Shown here piece after piece: positions 57,531 to 64,000 of a DNA stretch of 64,000 nucleotides. Numbering within the stretch: the stretch's first letter is position 1; every line of letters starts with the position of its first letter. Made by a program: the position numbers and the translations under genes. The notes beneath the pieces are model-generated. The model was given only the letters and a program-made list of their open reading frames with translations, was not told where the DNA came from and did no database searches. The DNA comes from Euryodendron excelsum (taxonomy: Eukaryota; Streptophyta; Magnoliopsida; Ericales; Pentaphylacaceae): assembly GCA_033060915.1 (NCBI GenBank), contig CM065383.1:15231501-15295500 (forward strand), given 5' to 3'.

Positions 57531-58380
57531 AAATAATAATAATAATAAGTAATAATATATGAACTCTAACATCAGCCGAGCGCCGTACTAGCAAAATCAA
57601 AATACAATACCATAACCAATCCTGTCAGCCCTGGGACCAACCTGGAGTCTGAAAACGAATGAGATATATGTATATATATACACACATGTATGGTTGTGGG
57701 CCATGTGGCCTGTACAATCGAAATAGCTATTTTGTGTATGAAACATAACATTGACAGTCCTGCAGCAAGGTTCTGGTAACATATTTTGCGTTGAATGGTT
57801 ATTGTTGTCACTCTGCGCCAATGGCAATTTCATGTTTCAACGGCCGGCCCACAAGAGGAGCGGAGGGGGACCATGGCCCTGTAAATTCAGTGTGTTTTTT
57901 TTCACAGTTCAGTGAACGGGACCATGGCCCTGATCTCGAATGGGACCATGGCCCACAACAAAGTTCAGTTTGTTTTTTTTTTTTTTTTTGGTGGGGTTAG
58001 TATTCACATAAGTTTATGTACAATTAGTTTAATATTTTTCTCAAAAACAAGTTATTCACACTGAAATTAGAATATTTATGAGAATAAATCCGTTGTCGGT
58101 AACTTTTGATTTGACAAGAGTCAAACTCTTGGTCTCTCAAACAAAAATTAAGAGTTATAGCCAACTCGACTAAGCCTAGTTGGTTGTCTTAGTTTAGTTT
58201 GCTCTTATTCATTTTACAATTTCCTCATCTATACTTTAATATTATACAACTAAAAAATTTAGACAAAATTTACAAATCAAATGATGTGTTTGATTGAGAG
58301 TATTTTACATCAAAAGAAAACATCCAACATGATTACTCGTGATTACGACATCATTGTTACATTATTACAGTAGAATTTAT
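57531..58380. other. Flanking DNA with GGGACCATGGCCC repeats
   Basis: GGGACCATGGCCC occurs at about 57868, 57919 and 57942, and TGGGCC/GGCCCA motifs at about 57699 and 57847. A T-run follows at 57973-57989. No gene is supported. Confidence 0.45.
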
Positions 58381-58589
58381 TGTACAATTTTTTTTTTAAA
58401 TTACCATTTTTCTTATTTCATTTAGTTTCTTTTGTACTGTAGTAGGGTCCACATCTCAATATATTCAAATCTCTCTCTCCACTCCTTAATTTCTTTGCTT
58501 GATAGAGACATTGAATTGAAGTGCAAAAATGAGAATGAGTTGATGCTAGCGGTTTCACTCGAATCTCCCTTTGCTTTTGCATCTTTAAT

Positions 58590-58720
58590 AAATGAAATAA
58601 GATGGGGTCTCCTTATTAATTGTGCACAAATGAGAAATGGGGTCTCCTTGTTATTTGGAAGGTGAACCATTTATGAATCCGAAGTGCACAAATTAGAAAT
58701 GGGGTCTCCTTGTTATTTGT
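58590..58720 (+). repeat. Short direct repeats with ATGGGGTCTCCTT
   Basis: ATGGGGTCTCCTT occurs at about 58602, 58637 and 58699; the last two share about 35 bp (TGCACAAAT(G/T)AGAAATGG and on). Confidence 0.7.
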
Positions 58721-60119
58721 TTCATACATGTTTACCTCAATGTTAACCAAAAAAAAAATTATTCGTGAATTTAACCAGTAATGTCTATCTCAATTTTCAA
58801 AACATGGAGTTTGTCCCCTTCATAGAGCATAATGGTAAAGAAAAATTGATGTAGCTGACCTAGATAATTGAGGAAAAATTAATCAATCAACTATATAGTA
58901 TGCCAGCGCACCGAATAGAGTTTGTGGTCTAACCACTCAATATTTGTTGGAGATGGATTTACAGTTTTATCTCTCTATCTTTAGAGACTTAAGTGGTTCC
59001 ATAAATAAGGTCGTATTCAATCGTGTGTCATCTTAGAACCTTTTGGCTAATTCACGTTTTCACTAAAAGAAATTTGGGTTTTGGAGACGAAATATTCCTG
59101 GACAAATTTTATTTCCTCTCTAATAGCTAGTTCTTTGGGAGAAGAAAGTGCCTGGTAATAGTACAAAATTAATATTTAGCTACCAAAAACAATTGTTACT
59201 AAATATTGATCGCTATTTCTTGCTTTAATGATTTATTCCTATTCGCGCCAAATGAAAGGAAATACATTAAGAGAAGAGGGACGATGAAACTATACCATTT
59301 TCAAGACAGGGCCAAAATCACTCTCCAGGCAAATATATGGCGTCAATAAATGAAGTCCATTTTTTTACAACTAGTTCTAAATGTCATGAAATGTTGAATT
59401 AATAAGATATTAGTGACAAAACATTTCGTCATGGATAGATACATAAGGTATTAGATCGATAAAAAAAAATTGTCCCATATTGTCACTTTTAGGGACCAAG
59501 TGGGTTGTCAACAATTATTTTTCTTTCATGGTGAGTTTATGAAATATTTCGTCATGATACTACATATGGTATTAGTTTTGATCAAAATTGTCCCAAAGTG
59601 TGCTGTAACAATTATTTTTTCTGTGCCCCAAAGTACGCTGTAATTATTTTTTCTTTCACTTGTGAGATTTTTTGGTCTTTGAAAGGGTAAATTAAATCCA
59701 TTAGTTTTCTCCTTTAGCGACCAAAATTTATTTTGTAGAAAATAATTTGAATATTTTCCTGCAAGAACCATGGTCACTAAAAATACATGAAGCGAAGTTA
59801 TGTTATATAGAATATCATGAACGGATGAACTTTGTAACGATATAGTTTTAGAGAAAAAAATTTTGTCCCCAAAACACATGTTTCCTTGTGCAAATGTAAA
59901 GTCGCTTTCTTTTTATTTCCCAACAGTCATTTAGTGACAAAATTTGCAACGACACATTGTTGCCACTAATGGTGTTTAACGACCATTTTTTGAGTTCCTT
60001 TCTTTTTATTATTTGCCTCTATCGAACTTTTCATTTCTCTTTTTTATAAGTACATCACGGAATACCAAAAGTAGCACCTAATAGTCTTTGGACCACAATT
60101 TTTATAATGAAATTGTAAA
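58721..60119. other. AT-rich flank with a possible CACTA-like remnant
   Basis: CACTAAAAGAAATTTGGG at about 59068 and short TTTAGTGACAAAA and AGCGACCAAAA motifs up to about 60000 recall CACTA ends and subterminal repeats. The opposite end is not clear and no 3-bp duplication could be fixed. No gene is seen. Confidence 0.3.
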
Positions 60120-60128
60120 ATAATTGAA

Positions 60129-60584
60129 GAGGTAATTACACTTTACCCCTTGTGATTTAAACCAAAATCATATGACCCCTTGTGATTTATAAGTGAATAC
60201 ATGACTCTCCTGTGGTTTAAATTTATCTGCAAAATGAATAGAAACCATTAGATTTAATGAAAATTTTTATAAGGGTATTTTTTATTATTTCATCTCTCTA
60301 AATTAGAATATTAAAAAGTCGATTTGGTCTTTTATGCCAAAATAAAGGGTTGTCTTTGAACAGGATTTTTTTTTGGTTATTTTACCAAATCATTTTTTTT
60401 ATGTTTTAATTTAGAGATATATAATGACAAAAATACGTTTATGATAGAATTTTCATTGAATCTAACAGTTTTCATGCATTTTGCAAATAAGTCCAAACTA
60501 CAGGAGGTCATGTATTCGCTTTTAAATCACAGAGGATCATCTAATTTTGAGTCAAATTATAAAGAGGTAAAGTGTAATTATCCC
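60129..60584. mobile_element. Mutator-type MITE, 456 bp, with 9-bp target duplication
   Basis: Ends GAGGTAATTACACTTTACC and, inverted, GGGATAATTACACTTTACC; inverted similarity runs over most of the length. Perfect 9-bp flank ATAATTGAA at 60120-60128 and 60585-60593. No coding content. The 9-bp duplication is the mark of Mutator-like transposition. Confidence 0.85.
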
Positions 60585-60630
60585 ATAATTGAATATTGCC
60601 ATTTGTTCATATCAACTCCCTGATACCAAA

Positions 60631-60654
60631 GAGAGAGAGAGAGAGAGAGAGAGA
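60631..60654 (+). repeat. (GA)n microsatellite
   Basis: Twelve perfect GA units. Confidence 0.9.
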
Positions 60655-61059
60655 TTATATGGTATGGGAATAAATTAGGTCTAGGAAGAAAACGACCACA
60701 CTATCTTCTACTCTTACATGAACACATTACACATCGATATTACTCTATTTATAAAATCATTCAAATCTCTTGAGAAAATGATAAAATTATTAGGTTTATC
60801 TCTTAAGCATACCTCAATGTACTCATCTCTCCTCCCCAATGAAACAAAGATAAATAAAACGAATTGAAGAAAGAAATGTAATTTTTTTGGCTATGATTTT
60901 TCAAGGCAGTTGAATAAATTTCTCAAATGATATTACTATATGCTCGGTGCCACATCATAATTGAACATAAAAATACACTAACTATAAAGAGCAACCACAT
61001 TACACGAAATTGGGCATTGTTCACTCAAACTCATTACGTGGATATTAGATAAATGGAAA
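60655..61059. other. AT-rich flank, nothing recognised
   Basis: No ORF, repeat family or RNA gene could be supported between the GA run and the next MITE. Confidence 0.4.
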
Positions 61060-61214
61060 ATGCTATTCTTCCAAAATTTTTATACAGAATTTTGAACCAG
61101 AATGATATGGCAGTGACAGTTTTATAATTAAAATGCATCTTGGTGGTTCTTTGTTTTAAAGTGATAGACCCACAATTCAGCCACATCATTCTGGTTCAAA
61201 ATTCTGTATAAATT
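61060..61214. mobile_element. Small MITE with ~53-bp terminal inverted repeats
   Basis: AATGCTATTCTTCCAAAA at the left and its inverted partner at the right; both arms then share ATACAGAATTTTGAACCAGA. About 155 bp in all. No clear target duplication. Confidence 0.65.
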
Positions 61215-61326
61215 TTTTGGATGTATAGCATTACCCTAAATAAATACATGGAACATGGTGGCATGGATTATCCACGCGCGCTATGGTAATGACTGAAGAG
61301 GACCAAACCAGGCAGCCATGGTCACC

Positions 61327-61681
61327 CTATTTTCTTGTCATGGAAACAGTCACATTGAAGAACTCTGCCGCCCTCTCTTCGGCCATGCAACCAGCTATGA
61401 TCTCCTTGTACATCCCGAACACTTCATCGATGATGGCTTCTCCAAAGTGACTGGCAAGCAAGGGCTCGGCCACGGCTCTCATGCATTTTGCAACACTATA
61501 CACTCTTATCACTCGTCAGACGTGCAGAACTCATTTCCGCAGGCACCCCATTCGAGTTCGGAAACCTCCAGGCGGTCGATGGAAAAGGAGCCGTCCTTCT
61601 GGACCTCAGATTTTACTTCGGGAGGGGATGACGTGTATTGAGGGATGTTGATGAATCCATCTTCTCTTCTTCTATGAGTCC
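61327..61681 (-). pseudogene. SABATH methyltransferase, broken last exon
   Basis: SABATH enzymes use S-adenosylmethionine to methylate carboxyl groups of small metabolites such as salicylate or jasmonate (some members methylate N). On the minus strand the exon starts after an AG acceptor at 61682 and reads GLIEEEK, then QYTSSPPEVKSEVQKDGSF, IDRLEVSELEW, and, in another frame, VAKCMRAVAEPLLASHFGEA, IIDEVFGMYKEI and the family's usual end with SMTRK and stop at 61327. Single-base frame changes lie near 61650 and 61512, and two stops near 61510. Earlier exons (SAM-binding part) are absent; a LINE begins 395 bp upstream. Substrate cannot be inferred. Confidence 0.8.
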
Positions 61682-62075
61682 CTATATTGATTATATACCA
61701 CTCAAAATTTAATCTTTGATTTATTTATTCATTCTAAGTAACTAAAAGGCTAAGCTTGATTAGAAAATTTATCACCATTTTGGTTTTCTCATATACCATT
61801 GAGAATCTTTGTTGACACAAAATGTGTTAGAAACTTTGTTCTATAAAACATTTGTGAGTGCACGAGGCACACCACGTGACATTAATAAATCATATAAGTT
61901 CTATTTTATATTGAAATGACATGAATATTTAACTCATTTAAAAAAAATTTATTTAAGCATGTACGAACACAATGTCATTTTTTCTTTTTTTTTTGTATGT
62001 TGACTACAAAGAAGCGTGGAGAGGGCCAAACTTAAGAGGACTAGCCCACAAATTTAGTTAATAACTTTATACTTC
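61682..62075. other. Spacer between SABATH fragment and LINE
   Basis: AT-rich; may be remaining intron of the SABATH gene. No further exon seen. Confidence 0.4.
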
Positions 62076-64000
62076 TTTTTTTTTTTTGAACGGCACAAGC
62101 AAGATAATAATGAAATAAGGATACAAAAGGCAGCTGCAAGCCATAAGGCTTTACAGACAACCAAGACCGAGAACTAACCAATAGTTGAACAAAATCCAAC
62201 CAAGACGGGACGCCTCTACTAGTGATCAGAAGGAAATCGCTAGTTTAGAAGTGAAGTTTCAAGAGATTTAACACAGTCGATAGAGTAAAAGAAGGAATGG
62301 CAGTCCAGACTTCCTTCCTTTTGTTTTCCTTGAATCCATACCAGAACCTGATGTTTGATTCCTTCGATTGTAACTTCCCATGATGCTTCCTTATTCTTGA
62401 AAATGGCATTGTTCCTTGCCATTCATATATTCTAGATGGAAACCAAAAATAGCACTTCCCATGTGTAGATTCCCAGTTTGTAAGATTTATAGTCCATCCA
62501 CCATTGATATAGCTGCTCAACAGATTGTGGAGAGACCTAAATCAAACCCCACCAATTTAGGATGCTTGACCAAACCAGCTATGCCAATCTACATTTTAAT
62601 AAAAGGTGGTCTGAATCTTCCAATGCGCAATTGCAGAAAGCACAAGAGGTACTTGAATTCTGATCCAGAATATTTCTGGCTGAGAGGAAGGCTCTTCTTT
62701 TAATCCTCCCTTGGAGAGCTAACCAATAGAAAACCTTTACTTTTAATGGAGACCAGAATTTCCAGAACGCTGTCATGATTGAGGGAAGGATAGGAATAGA
62801 CTCCTCTGTAGCTTCATAGAAGGAGCTAGTTGAGAAAATGCCATCTGAATTTGCTAACCAAATTGGTTTATCAGAATTATTTCGATTTAAGGGCAGATTT
62901 TCAATTAGCAGTTGTAGCTCCCTCTCACTAATTTCTTCCCAAGCATGAAGTCTTCTCTTGAATTTAAGATCCCAAACTCCTGATACCAGAAAAATCTCAG
63001 AAGCCTTTTTCTGGTAACACTTTTCCATCCACCCAAGGATCATGCCAGAATAAGGCTGAATTTCCATCACCAACAATGATACTCAGTTGAGAATTAAGAA
63101 GAGTCTTGAAAGATTGTTGATCCTCTTTGGCCATTAGGATGTCCATTAGGACTGAGGTCTCACTTCCCAGCTCTTAAGGAGGAAACCAATTAGAAGAATC
63201 CCATTTGTATTTTGAGCACAAAACATTTCTCCACAGTGCATTTTTTTCCTTGGCAAATCTCCACCACCACTTTGCTATCAAAGCCATATTCATCACTCTG
63301 ATAGAAGTCAGTCCAACTGCTCCCCTTTGTTTACTTCTTGTGACTTTGTTCCAACTGACACAATGGATTCCTTTTTTTGCAATCTGATTGCCTCATAAGA
63401 ATCTACTTTGAAGCTTATCGATTTCCTTACAGACCTTAATATGGGCTTTAAACATAGAAAGATAGAAGATAAGTAGGTTTTGGAGGGTAGATTTGATTAA
63501 GGTTAGTCTACCTCCCATTGATAAGTATTTCCTTTTCCATAAGTCTAGATGAGATTTCATTTTGTTGAGAACCCCAGACCAGCTTCTTACCAATCTTGGA
63601 TTGTCACCAATGGTTAGACCAAGGTACTTTAGAGGGAGGGCTTGCATTTTACAGTTTAAAATCTCCTTAGCCTTCAATATATGCTCAAAATCAATTCCAG
63701 TTCCACTGATCACAGATTTGTTGAAATTTATTCTCAATCCAAAAAGAATTTCAATACATCTTAGAATCCTTTTTAATGTTTTCAGTTCTTTCAAGTCTGT
63801 AGAGCTAAAAATCAAGCTATCATCTGCGAATTGAAGGTGAGATAAATGGATACCTGATTGCCTTGATGACTCCTCTAAGAATCCTTTTAGAAGACCAAGT
63901 GAGCTTGCTTGAGATAAGAGTGTTTAGACCCTCAGCAACTATTATAAAAAGAAAATGAGAAAGTGGGTCTCCTTGTCTGAGGCCTTTGGAGAGTTTAAAA
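62076..64000 (-). mobile_element. L1-type LINE, 3' part, runs off the window
   Basis: A T-run at 62076-62087 on the plus strand is the poly-A tail of a minus-strand element. Upstream of it (higher coordinates) are the C-terminal half of ORF2 and the reverse transcriptase. The 5' end lies beyond 64000. Target duplications cannot be determined. Confidence 0.85.
62240..64000 (-). pseudogene. LINE ORF2: reverse transcriptase C-part and zf-RVT domain
   Basis: From the window end downward on the minus strand: GLRQGDPLSHFLFIIVAEGL, then after a frame change the catalytic FADDSLIFSS, LKRILRCIEILFGLRINFNK, LPLKYLGLTIGD and WKRKYLSMGGRLTLIKS (63815-63393). Next, in another frame, the zinc-binding RVT-associated domain (63076-62579): KPIWLANSDGIFSTSSFYEA, FWSPLKVKVFYWLALQGRI, and CAFCNCALEDSDHLLLKC with the Cys/His ligands. 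The tail near 62420-62245 (ARNNAIFKNKEASWE) is the usual end of plant L1 ORF2. Two or more frameshifts make it inactive. Confidence 0.88.

Noticed and set aside
61318..61641. 107-residue plus-strand ORF
   Set aside because: It mirrors the SABATH exon on the minus strand, which has the recognisable family motifs.

Overview
This is plant nuclear DNA, almost certainly from a eudicot. It contains Ty3/gypsy (Athila and Tat/Ogre-like), Ty1/copia (SIRE-like), CACTA, Mutator-like and L1-type elements, GT-AG introns, TATA boxes, and a fragment of a SABATH methyltransferase, a plant-specific family. I cannot name the genus. I found no intact host gene, rRNA, tRNA or CRISPR array. All calls come from reading the sequence and the conceptual translations; no database was searched.

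Bases 1-55597 are one nested stack of transposable elements. The oldest layer is an Athila-lineage element on the minus strand (19886-55597 as it now lies, about 13 kb once insertions are removed). Three insertions split it. (1) A CACTA transposon sits in its 3' LTR; the right end is at 19885 and the left end is outside the window. This CACTA was itself hit by a very large Tat/Ogre-like element (1-17015, plus strand) that has gag and an antisense plant-mobile-domain ORF but no pol. The 4.8 kb LTR of that element carries an inverted 4.65 kb solo LTR of the same family (10884-15537). (2) A solo LTR (25128-36673, target duplication CTAAA) lies in the Athila integrase zinc finger. That solo LTR contains a complete 10.2 kb Tat-lineage gypsy element (26021-36248, duplication ATAAT) with gag-pol on the minus strand, an antisense ORF on the plus strand, and nine copies of a 64-bp tandem repeat. 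(3) A SIRE-like copia element (40963-52841, duplication ATGTA) lies in the Athila gag. It has lost RNase H, and its envelope-position ORF holds another solo LTR (47357-49287, duplication GGATT).

The right flank (55598-64000) is AT-rich and gene-poor. It holds a Pack-MULE-like element with a GC-richer exon fragment, a 456-bp Mutator-type MITE with a perfect 9-bp target duplication, a second small MITE, the broken last exon of a SABATH methyltransferase, and an L1-type LINE that runs off the window end.

Every coding region seen is broken by stops or frameshifts. In the large Tat/Ogre-like element the gag stays in one frame over about 2 kb, and all of its internal stops are ones that C-to-T change can make from CAA, CAG or CGA. 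That is the expected mark of cytosine methylation and deamination in silenced chromatin. The least expected features are the non-autonomous element that keeps gag plus an antisense mobile-domain ORF, the same-family inverted solo LTR inside its LTR, the antisense ORF with its own TATA box in the second Tat element, and an unrecognised Cys-rich ORF in the 3' part of the Athila element.
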